DNA of 13,609 nucleotides, taken from Marinosulfonomonas sp. Its GTDB lineage: Bacteria; Pseudomonadota; Alphaproteobacteria; Rhodobacterales; Rhodobacteraceae. The notes beneath the pieces are model-generated. The model had not been told where the DNA came from. It did not search any database and was given only the letters and a program-made list of their open reading frames with translations. The translations under genes and the position numbers were made by a program. This document shows, in pieces, positions 6,851-12,149 of this stretch (position 1 is its first letter; each line of letters begins with the position of its first letter). Location of the stretch: positions 1 to 13,609 of the forward strand of contig JALSJL010000349.1 of assembly GCA_026989405.1 (NCBI GenBank). Direction: 5' to 3'.

Positions 6851-7815
6851 GTTTCCAGCGCCCCGTCGCGACGTTGCGCGGCTTCCTGCGGCGGATAGAT
6901 CAGGGCTTTTGCCGGTGTGATCAGGGTCTCGAACCCCTCTGGCAGGCCGCCTTCCGGCATGACTGCCGGATACATCCAGTTGGTCGTCGGAATGATGCTC
7001 TGAAACGCCTCCGACAACATGAAGCGCAGAAACTGATCGGCCAGTTCCGGCTGGTCACTGGCCGCCAGCTTTCCGGCCACCTCGATCTGCATGTAGTGGC
7101 CTTCCTCAAAAGCCGCCGCGGCCTTGCTGTCGTCGCCTTCCGCGATCAGGTGATAGGCGGGCGAGGTGGTGTAGGAAAGCACCATGTCGGCCTCGCCATC
7201 GAGAAACAGCCCGTAGGCCTCGGACCAGCCCTTTGTCACCGTGACAATGTTGTCGGCCAGCTCCTGCCAAAGCATCGGGGCGCCGTCGCCATAGGCTGCA
7301 TCGACCCACAGCAGCAAGCCCAGCCCCGGGGTGGACGAGCGTGGATCCTCGATCACGATCTTCAGCCCGCTATCTGCCAGTTCCTGCATGGATTTCGGCG
7401 GGTCAGAGACAGTTTTCCTGTCGTAGACGAAGGCGAAATAGCCCCAGTCGAACGGCAGAAACTGCGTGTCGTTCCAGGCCACCGGCAGGTCGAGTTGCGC
7501 CTTGATGCCGTGTTCGGCAAACAGCCCGGTGTCAGAGGCCGCGGCCATCAGGTTGCTGTCCAGTCCGAGCACCACGTCGGCCTCGCTGCGCGCGCCTTCC
7601 AGCCGGAGGCGCGCCAACAGCGCCGCGCCGTCACCGGCGCCGACAAACTGCAGGTCGCAGTCGCAGACCTTTTCGAATGCCTTTTCCACCGCCGGGCCGG
7701 GGCCCCAGTCGGATACGAAACTGTCATAGGTCATGACCGTCAACACGGGCCTGTCCTGTGCCACGGCGCTCGTCGCCAATGCCATCAGTCCCGCAAACAA
7801 GATTGGTTGCTTCAT
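6826..7815 (-). CDS. thiB: thiamine-binding periplasmic protein
   Basis: The 329-residue solute-binding protein that captures thiamine, TMP or TPP in the periplasm and delivers it to ThiPQ. A Sec signal peptide spans residues 1-19 (hydrophobic core, AVA|Q). ThiB hallmarks follow: LTVMTYDSFVSDWGPGPAVEK-type N-terminus, ALLARLRLEGARSEADVVLGLD, DWGYFAFVYD, SSTPGLGLLLW, the WSEAYGLFLDGEADMVLSYTTSPAYH region, and a C-terminal NWMYPAVMP. A C-D-C pair (VCDCDLQF) may be a disulfide. I chose the ATG at 7815 because GGAGG (7825-7821 on the minus strand) lies 5 bases upstream; the in-frame ATG at 7827 has no such site and sits before it. It is first gene of thiBPQ, with a TPP riboswitch leader 50 bases upstream of the start. 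Confidence 0.96.
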   Translation of the reverse strand: MKQPILFAGLMALATSAVAQDRPVLTVMTYDSFVSDWGPGPAVEKAFEKVCDCDLQFVGAGDGAALLARLRLEGARSEADVVLGLDSNLMAAASDTGLFAEHGIKAQLDLPVAWNDTQFLPFDWGYFAFVYDRKTVSDPPKSMQELADSGLKIVIEDPRSSTPGLGLLLWVDAAYGDGAPMLWQELADNIVTVTKGWSEAYGLFLDGEADMVLSYTTSPAYHLIAEGDDSKAAAAFEEGHYMQIEVAGKLAASDQPELADQFLRFMLSEAFQSIIPTTNWMYPAVMPEGGLPEGFETLITPAKALIYPPQEAAQRRDGALETWLNALSR

Positions 7816-7820
7816 GCAAT

Positions 7821-7845
7821 CCTCCATCTTCAATGGCGGGAGGGG
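7821..7845 (-). promoter_or_regulatory. thiB Shine-Dalgarno and candidate anti-Shine-Dalgarno pair
   Basis: On the minus strand the ribosome binding site GGAGG (7825-7821) can pair over 5 bp with CCTCC (7843-7839), leaving a 13-base loop. The same CCCTCC (7844-7839) can pair over 6 bp with GGAGGG (7875-7870), which belongs to the riboswitch aptamer. When TPP holds the aptamer strand, CCTCC would be free to cover the ribosome site. This is an inferred translational switch. I see no competing intrinsic terminator with a T-run. Confidence 0.5.
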
Positions 7846-7864
7846 TGCGGATAGAGGAGATCCA

Positions 7865-7947
7865 ACCTTCCCTCCGCCGGTTCTAACCGGTTCAGGTTCA
7901 ACGGGTTTGCAAACGGTGCATCTCAGCCCTTGCGGGCACCCCGAGGT
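7865..7947 (-). ncRNA. TPP riboswitch (THI element) controlling thiBPQ
   Basis: Read on the minus strand, this holds the conserved TPP aptamer blocks in order: GGGGTGCCC, a short P3 stem GCCC-GCAA-GGGC, the pyrimidine-binding CTGAGA (complement of 7921-7926), an ACCCGTTGAACCTGA stretch (ACCTGA is the complement of 7892-7897), the P4/P5 stem CCGG-TTAGAA-CCGG, and the pyrophosphate-side GCGGAGGGAAG (complement of 7867-7877). P1 can form between ACCT (7947-7944) and AGGT (7868-7865). TPP binding should lower thiBPQ expression. It lies 50 bases before the thiB ATG and just after its promoter. Confidence 0.96.
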
Positions 7948-7953
7948 GGGGCC

Positions 7954-7982
7954 TCTATACGCCCAACTCTGGCCGGTCACAA
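7954..7982 (-). promoter_or_regulatory. sigma70-like promoter of thiBPQ
   Basis: On the minus strand TTGTGA (7982-7977) and TATAGA (7959-7954) are separated by exactly 17 bases. With a start about 7 bases after the -10 box, transcription would begin near the A at 7947, the first base of the riboswitch P1 stem. This gives a leader with almost no sequence before the aptamer. The position relative to the riboswitch strengthens the call; no start site has been measured. Confidence 0.65.
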
Positions 7983-7998
7983 GGGCGTGGGCGGCGGG

Positions 7999-8034
7999 TG
8001 CCTCCGGCGGGAGTATTTCGGGCAAGATGAAGGG
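7999..8034 (+). repeat. candidate dispersed rhodobacterial intergenic repeat
   Basis: The stretch from TGCCTCCGGCGGGAG (7999-8013) through TATTT to GGCAAGATGAAG (8021-8032) resembles a short sequence I remember occurring many times between genes in Rhodobacterales: a CTCC/GGAG hairpin followed by TATTT and then GATGAAG. It lies between the divergent thi and aroC promoters. Only one copy is in this window, so its repeat nature cannot be shown here. Confidence 0.4.
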
Positions 8035-8051
8035 GGAGCATAGCGCGAACA

Positions 8052-8080
8052 TTGAGCTTTGTGCGGCCATCGCCTAGGAA
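8052..8080 (+). promoter_or_regulatory. possible aroC promoter
   Basis: TTGAGC (8052-8057) and TAGGAA (8075-8080) are 17 bases apart. The -35 box is fair but the -10 box is weak. A start near 8087 would give a leader of about 18 bases that includes the ribosome binding site AAGGAG at 8091-8096. Low confidence. Confidence 0.3.
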
Positions 8081-8104
8081 GTGGGCGCACAAGGAGAGCC
8101 GCGC

Positions 8105-9208
8105 ATGAGCATGAACACTTTCGGACATCTGTTTCGGGTCACCACCTGGGGCGAAAGCCACGGCCCGGCCATCGGCGCGGTGGTGGATGGCTGCCCGCCG
8201 GGGGTGGCGCTGGAAGAAGCGATGCTGCAGCACTGGCTGGACCGGCGCAGGCCCGGCACCTCGAAATTCACGACTCAGCGGCGCGAGGCCGATGCGGTGG
8301 AAATCCTTTCTGGGGTTTACGAGGGCCGGACCACCGGCACGCCGATCCAGCTGATGATCCGCAACACCGACCAGCGCTCGAAGGACTACGGCGACATTGC
8401 CGAAAAGTTCCGGCCCGGCCATGCCGACCTGACCTATCACCTGAAATACGGTATTCGCGACCCGCGCGGTGGCGGGCGGTCTTCGGCGCGCGAAACCGCG
8501 TCGCGCGTGGCCGCGGGCGGGGTGGCGCGCGAAGTGTTGAAAACAATAGCGCCTGGGCTGTCGATTACCGGTTACATGGTGCAGATGGGCCCGCATGCGA
8601 TCAATCGGGCGCGTTTCGACGCGGATGAAATCGCCCGCAACCCGTTCTGGACGCCGGATGCCGCCGCCGCCGACCTTTGGGCGCAGTATCTGGACGATCT
8701 GCGCAAGGCGGGCAATTCCGTGGGTGCCATCGTCGAGGTGGTGATCAGCGGCGCGCCGGCCGGGCTGGGGGCGCCGGTCTATGCCAAGCTCGATACCGAG
8801 CTGGCGGCAGCGATGATGTCGATCAACGCGGTGAAAGGCGTCGAGATCGGCGAGGGCATGGCGGCGGCGGCCCTGACCGGCGAGCAGAACGCCGATGAAA
8901 TGCGCATGGGGCCTGACGGGCCGGAGTTCGGTTCGAACCACGCCGGGGGCATCCTGGGGGGCATTTCGACCGGACAGGACATTGTCATGCGTTTCGCGGT
9001 CAAGCCGACGTCATCGATACTGACACCGCGAAAAACAGTCACTAAATCGGGCGAAAACACCGAAATCGTCACCAAGGGCCGGCACGACCCCTGCGTCGGT
9101 ATCCGCGCCGTGCCGGTGGGTGAGGCGATGGCCGCCTGCGTGATCCTCGATCACCTGATGCTGCACCGCGCCCAGGTGGGCGACGGCCCGCGCGGCACGA
9201 TCGGTTAA
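8105..9208 (+). CDS. aroC: chorismate synthase
   Basis: A 367-residue chorismate synthase, the last step of the shikimate pathway: 5-enolpyruvylshikimate-3-phosphate to chorismate, using reduced FMN. Signature regions seen: GESHGPAIGAVVDGCPPG (16-33) with conserved His19; RPGHADLTYHLKYG (103-116) with His106; RGGGRSSARETASRVAAG (121-138), the basic phosphate-binding stretch; GSNHAGGILGGISTGQDIV (276-294); and RHDPCVGIRAVPV (326-338). AAGGAG at 8091-8096 lies 8 bases before the ATG at 8105, which I prefer to the upstream in-frame GTG at 8081 or the ATG at 8111. The length is typical for the monofunctional bacterial enzyme. It is transcribed divergently from thiBPQ, and a structured repeat region begins immediately after its TAA. 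Confidence 0.97.
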   Translation: MSMNTFGHLFRVTTWGESHGPAIGAVVDGCPPGVALEEAMLQHWLDRRRPGTSKFTTQRREADAVEILSGVYEGRTTGTPIQLMIRNTDQRSKDYGDIAEKFRPGHADLTYHLKYGIRDPRGGGRSSARETASRVAAGGVAREVLKTIAPGLSITGYMVQMGPHAINRARFDADEIARNPFWTPDAAAADLWAQYLDDLRKAGNSVGAIVEVVISGAPAGLGAPVYAKLDTELAAAMMSINAVKGVEIGEGMAAAALTGEQNADEMRMGPDGPEFGSNHAGGILGGISTGQDIVMRFAVKPTSSILTPRKTVTKSGENTEIVTKGRHDPCVGIRAVPVGEAMAACVILDHLMLHRAQVGDGPRGTIG

Positions 9209-9209
9209 A

Positions 9210-9312
9210 GCATGTCGCTCAAGAGTGGGAACCGGTTTTGAGCTTCTCGGACATGCGAAAACAAGGTGTTGGAGCGTTTCGCGTGAATGCGAACGAACGC
9301 GCCGCGCTCTAG
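9210..9312. repeat. two-palindrome intergenic mosaic repeat (RIME-like)
   Basis: It begins one base after the aroC stop codon. Palindrome 1: GCATGTC (9210-9216) with GACATGC (9250-9256), and nested inside it GCTCAA (9217-9222) with TTGAGC (9238-9243). Palindrome 2: GAGCG (9272-9276) with CGCTC (9305-9309), and CGCGT (9280-9284) with ACGCG (9297-9301), separated by a symmetrical 3x3 internal loop. It ends at CTAG. Size (about 100 bp) and layout resemble the short two-palindrome intergenic elements of Alphaproteobacteria such as Rhizobium RIME1, and the starting words match repeats I recall from Roseobacters. It could also help end aroC transcription. The structure is seen directly; the family name is from memory. 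Confidence 0.65.
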
Positions 9313-9572
9313 GGTCAGGACCCATTCATCCTGCATCACTGGCGCTTATCTGGCGAAATATCAGCGGTTTGGCGCGCGCCGGGAATGGTGGCCCCATTTG
9401 CAAGCGCGCCGAGACGCTGAGATGAAGCCAGATCAGCGTCCTTCGGATTTGACGGATTTTCCCGCTGACTGCGTTGCCGGGCTTGGAAAATCAACCAGAT
9501 TTACCTGCGCCCCGCGCCTAGTCACCGAAAAAATCTGTCAAACCAGTGGCGCAGGATTAATGGGTCCTGACC
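9313..9572. mobile_element. 260-bp MITE-like element with 30-bp terminal inverted repeats
   Basis: The left end (9313-9342) and right end (9543-9572) are inverted repeats matching at 27 of 30 positions; the outermost 14 (GGTCAGGACCCATT) are identical. Both ends are flanked by CTAG (9309-9312 and 9573-9576), consistent with a 4-bp target duplication. No transposase-like protein is encoded on either strand, so it would be non-autonomous. The interior folds further. Arm 1 is 9343-9438: CGCTTATCTGGC with GCCAGATCAGCG, then TCAGCG with CGCTGA, then GGCGCGC with GCGCGCC. Arm 2 is 9448-9542: 20 of 26 positions pair between 9448-9473 and 9517-9542, with an apical hairpin at 9485-9505. The right CTAG contains the stop codon of the thioredoxin gene. 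Confidence 0.78.
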
Positions 9573-9992
9573 CTAGGAAGTAGCCGCGGCCAGCGCCGTA
9601 TCAAGCAGCGCCTTGATCACCTTTTTCGATGTGCCCGCAACCACGCGGCCGAGTTCCTTGTCGCCCTTCAGGACCACCAGTGTCGAGCGGCGCGGGATCT
9701 GCAGCTCGTTCGCAAGATCGCCGTTGCCGTAGGTATCCCAGTCAATCGTGACAAAACTGATGTGTTCGTCATAGGCCGGGTTGGCCTGGCGCAGGGCGTC
9801 GATCACCCGCGATTGCGCCCGGCAGGTCGTGCACCAAGGCGCATAGAAATCGGCGAACACCGTTTTCCCTGCCGCAAGTTCCTTTTTCACGAGGCCCGGC
9901 GCGTAGTCCATGCCCGCCGCGCGAACGACCATCGGCACGCCTGCCATCACGCCCGAGGCGGCGGCAATACGGATGAAGTCTCTGCGTTTCAT
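9573..9992 (-). CDS. Tat-exported thioredoxin-fold protein
   Basis: A 139-residue thioredoxin-like protein. The N-terminus MKRRDFIRIAAASGVMAG is a twin-arginine signal with its hydrophobic part to about residue 26 (RAA|G), so it should act in the periplasm, possibly membrane-held. The redox centre is WCTTC (Cys54, Cys57) in FADFYAPWCTTCRAQ. The segment that normally carries the invariant cis-proline before Thr reads IPRRSTLVVL, with Ser103 at the expected proline position. The ATG at 9992 has AAAGGAG about 6 bases upstream; the open frame beyond it runs antisense-like through the CcdA gene and is rejected. It lies 14 bases after the CcdA-like gene, so CcdA probably keeps it reduced. Possible roles are cytochrome c maturation, a SoxW-like role or thiol repair; the client is unknown. 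The stop TAG lies in the CTAG bordering the mobile element. Confidence 0.85.
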   Translation of the reverse strand: MKRRDFIRIAAASGVMAGVPMVVRAAGMDYAPGLVKKELAAGKTVFADFYAPWCTTCRAQSRVIDALRQANPAYDEHISFVTIDWDTYGNGDLANELQIPRRSTLVVLKGDKELGRVVAGTSKKVIKALLDTALAAATS

Positions 9993-10006
9993 GATAGTCT
10001 CCTTTG

Positions 10007-10720
10007 TTACAATGCAACCGAAAGATCGATCAGCCAGCCCGGCATATGGTCGATCATCCAGCCCTCGATGACCTGGTTGAACCGCAGCAACAGGCCCACG
10101 CCGACAGCGACGAAAGTCACGCCCAGCACCGGTTTCGATTTTTCCGCGATCCGGCGCATCAGCGCCTGGCGCTGCATGATCACCGAGCGCGCGCCGTAGC
10201 CCAACGCCAGGATGATGCTGGAAACCCCCAGCGCAAAGCCGACCATGATCAGAAACACACGCCCGATCTCCTGCCCCTGGCTGGCCAGCGCGATGGCGCC
10301 GCCCAGGGTGGGGCCGATGCACGGGCTCCAGACCGCCCCGAGCAGCATGCCGCCGAGAAACTGCGCCCCCATCCCGCCGGACTGAACGCCGCCCATGCCG
10401 GCATCGGCGCGCGCGGCGAAACCGGCCGTGGCGGTGGCAAAGCCGCGCGACAGCATCGGCACCAGCAAGACCAGCCCGAAGCCGATCATCAGAACCGCAC
10501 CCGCGTCGCTGATCGCTTCCGGCGTTACCCCGATGCTGCGGCCACCGACCGCAACCAGCATTCCCAGCAACACGAAGGTCAGGCTCATGCCTGCGGCGAT
10601 GGCCAGCGGCCCATGGCGGCTTTGCTGCAGCGATGTGGCCAGAACGATCGGCAGGATCGGCAGCACACAGGGGTTGATCAACGTCAACAATCCGGCGCCA
10701 TATGCAAATACGATTTCCAT
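10007..10720 (-). CDS. CcdA/DsbD-type membrane electron transporter
   Basis: A 237-residue inner-membrane protein of the cytochrome c biogenesis (CcdA/DsbD transmembrane) family, which carries electrons from cytoplasmic thioredoxin to periplasmic thiol proteins. It has the two essential buried cysteines: Cys18 in INPCVLPILP and Cys134 in WSPCIGPTLGG, at equivalent places in the two pseudo-repeats. About six hydrophobic helices are visible. A Gly/Met-rich linker (about 93-118) divides the halves. Length is typical of CcdA. The ribosome binding site is weak (GGCGGG). The thioredoxin gene follows after 14 bases and is the obvious redox partner; the EamA-type gene ends 37 bases upstream, with no clear terminator between, so it may be in the same transcript. 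SoxV is an alternative name for members near sox genes, but none are seen here. Confidence 0.92.
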   Translation of the reverse strand: MEIVFAYGAGLLTLINPCVLPILPIVLATSLQQSRHGPLAIAAGMSLTFVLLGMLVAVGGRSIGVTPEAISDAGAVLMIGFGLVLLVPMLSRGFATATAGFAARADAGMGGVQSGGMGAQFLGGMLLGAVWSPCIGPTLGGAIALASQGQEIGRVFLIMVGFALGVSSIILALGYGARSVIMQRQALMRRIAEKSKPVLGVTFVAVGVGLLLRFNQVIEGWMIDHMPGWLIDLSVAL

Positions 10721-10757
10721 GCCCGCCAGTTAGACGATGGGGCCGCGCGCTGTCATC

Positions 10758-11660
10758 TCAACTTCTCTGACGCGATTTCAACTTGGCGTTAGCAAATGTG
10801 TCAGCCCGTGACAGCTGCACCACCAGAATGCCGGCGCCGATCACCAGCGCGCCGACAATATCCAGCCCGCGCACCGCTTCACCCAGAACCAGCGCCGCGA
10901 TGGCCACGCCGAAAAACGGGTTGAGGAAATGGAACGCCGCCGCCTTCACCGCCCCGACCCGGCGCACCAGCGCGAACCAGATCCAGGTTGCGGCCAGCCC
11001 CGGCACCAATGTCGTGTAGATGAACGCAGCCGCCAGTTTTCCGCTGAAAGCAACCTCGTGGACCTCCAGCAGCGCCGAAGCGACGGCCAGCAGAGCCGCG
11101 CCGACCAGCATCTGCAGCCCGACGATCATCAGAAGGTTGCCGCCCCCGGTGGCGGTGCGCACGGCGAGCGTCGCCGCGGTCAGCGCCAGCGCCCCCAGCC
11201 CGGCCAGCACGACGCCGCCCAGATCGACCCCGGCGCCAATCCGCGCGCCCATGATGAGCACGACACCGGCAAGCCCGGCAAGCAGGCCGATCCAGGCTGT
11301 GAGGCTCAGCCGCTCGCGCAGAAAAACGAACCCTGACAGCGCCACCAGCAACGGCATGGTCGAAGCGATGATCGCGGCCAGCGAGGCCTCGATCTTCTGC
11401 ATCGCGACAAAGTTCAGCCCCAGGTACAGCGCGTTCTGGCACAGGCCGAAAATGATCGTGGCGCGCCATTGCTCCGGGCTCAGGCGCCAGTTCTGGCCCA
11501 TCAGCCGGGCAATGCCCACGCCGATCAGCCCGGAAATCAGAAAGCGCAGCGCAAGCGCTGCCAGCGGCGGGGCGTCGGCCACGATGATGCGCGCCGACGA
11601 AAACGCCGATGACCAGATCAGCGCAAACGCCACCCCCATTCCGATTGCGCGAAAATCCAT
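10758..11660 (-). CDS. EamA/DMT-family transporter
   Basis: A predicted 300-residue inner-membrane protein of the drug/metabolite transporter superfamily with two EamA domains. About ten hydrophobic helices are visible in two halves: residues about 1-135 starting AIGMGVAFALIWSSAF, and about 140-285 starting GLGALALTAATLAV. Recognisable family stretches are ALRFLISG, FVAMQKIEASLAAIIASTMPLLVAL at the end of repeat 1, and FHFLNPFFGVAIAALVLGEAV at the end of repeat 2. I chose the ATG at 11660; the longer frame to 11717 would run through the HU terminator hairpin and gives a non-conserved N-terminus. The ribosome site is weak (ACAGG). Substrate cannot be inferred; family members export amino acids, metabolites or drugs. 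The C-terminus ends in a basic tail (KLKSRQRS). Confidence 0.88.
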   Translation of the reverse strand: MDFRAIGMGVAFALIWSSAFSSARIIVADAPPLAALALRFLISGLIGVGIARLMGQNWRLSPEQWRATIIFGLCQNALYLGLNFVAMQKIEASLAAIIASTMPLLVALSGFVFLRERLSLTAWIGLLAGLAGVVLIMGARIGAGVDLGGVVLAGLGALALTAATLAVRTATGGGNLLMIVGLQMLVGAALLAVASALLEVHEVAFSGKLAAAFIYTTLVPGLAATWIWFALVRRVGAVKAAAFHFLNPFFGVAIAALVLGEAVRGLDIVGALVIGAGILVVQLSRADTFANAKLKSRQRS

Positions 11661-11678
11661 GCCTGTCCCGTCCAAGTG

Positions 11679-11705
11679 AAAAGGGCCGCCCGAAGGCGAC
11701 CCTTT
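11679..11705 (-). terminator. intrinsic terminator of the HU gene with UUCG tetraloop
   Basis: On the minus strand AAAGGGTCGCC (11705-11695) pairs with GGCGGCCCTTT (11690-11680) over 11 bp with one G-U pair, closing a TTCG loop inside C-G. TTTT ends the structure. It starts 25 bases after the HU stop codon. Its 3' end is only 18 bases before the EamA-type ATG at 11660. Confidence 0.88.
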
Positions 11706-11730
11706 AACGAATTCCATGTTCGGCGCAAGC

Positions 11731-12018
11731 CTAGCCGTTAACGCTTTCTTTCAGCGCTTTCGCAATGGTCATCTTCACGACCTTGTCGGCTTCCTTGTGG
11801 ATCTGCTCGCCGGTTGCCGGGTTGCGCACCATGCGTGCCGGACGTTCGCGGCAATAGATCTTGCCAACGCCAGGCAGCGTCACGGCGCCACCACCCGAAA
11901 CTTCACGGGTGATAACTGCGATGATCGCATCCAGCGCGCCACTTGCGGCCTTCTTGTCAGTGCCCATTTCATCAGCCAGAGCGGCCACGAGCTGGGTCTT
12001 GGTCAGCGGTTTTGCCAT
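11731..12018 (-). CDS. hup: HU family DNA-binding protein
   Basis: A 95-residue histone-like HU protein, which bends and compacts DNA as a dimer. The helical N-terminus MAKPLTKTQLVAALADEMG is followed by the second helix (KKAASGALDAIIAVITREV), then the beta-saddle VTLPGVGKIYCRERPARMVRNPATGEQI. The arm tip contains the Arg-Asn-Pro motif (RNPATGE) whose proline intercalates between base pairs. It ends with VVKMTIAKALKESVN. Length and the KIYCRERP segment, including a cysteine, match what I recall from Rhodobacterales. GAGGAGAG lies about 6 bases before the ATG at 12018. It is monocistronic: a strong terminator follows at 11679-11705, and amn ends 131 bases upstream on the same strand. Whether it acts as homodimer or with a second HU is unknown. 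Confidence 0.96.
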   Translation of the reverse strand: MAKPLTKTQLVAALADEMGTDKKAASGALDAIIAVITREVSGGGAVTLPGVGKIYCRERPARMVRNPATGEQIHKEADKVVKMTIAKALKESVNG

Positions 12019-12063
12019 GTAATCTCTCCTCGTTCGGCCCCATTCCTTGGGGTTTATGCCGCG

Positions 12064-12093
12064 AATCTAGCGGAATATGGGGGGGGTGCACAA
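12064..12093 (-). promoter_or_regulatory. possible HU promoter with a G8/C8 tract in its spacer
   Basis: On the minus strand TTGTGC (12093-12088) and TAGATT (12069-12064) are 18 bases apart. The spacer contains eight consecutive C (12086-12079, G8 on the plus strand). A start near 12057 would give a leader of about 40 bases with a good ribosome binding site. The boxes are only moderate matches. This is the best promoter I can see between amn and the HU gene. Confidence 0.4.
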
Positions 12094-12149
12094 TGTTTAG
12101 TGGCCCAAACCGGCGGAAAATCGTGCATTTTGTGGAAAAAAACGCGATT

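Noticed and set aside
8081..8104. GTG start for aroC at 8081
   Set aside because: It would place the AAGGAG ribosome site inside the coding region, and the family N-terminus begins at the ATG at 8105.
9287..9583. Possible small protein or transposase remnant across the mobile element
   Set aside because: The plus-strand translation has no transposase motif, begins inside the palindromic repeat and crosses both terminal repeats. Minus-strand frames are no better.
9993..10322. N-terminal extension of the thioredoxin frame upstream of 9992
   Set aside because: The extension lies inside the CcdA-like gene in another frame; the Tat signal and AAAGGAG site fix the start at 9992.
12100..12149. Intrinsic terminator after amn
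   Set aside because: There is a T-run on the minus strand but no GC-rich stem immediately before it, so rho-dependent or more distal termination is as likely.
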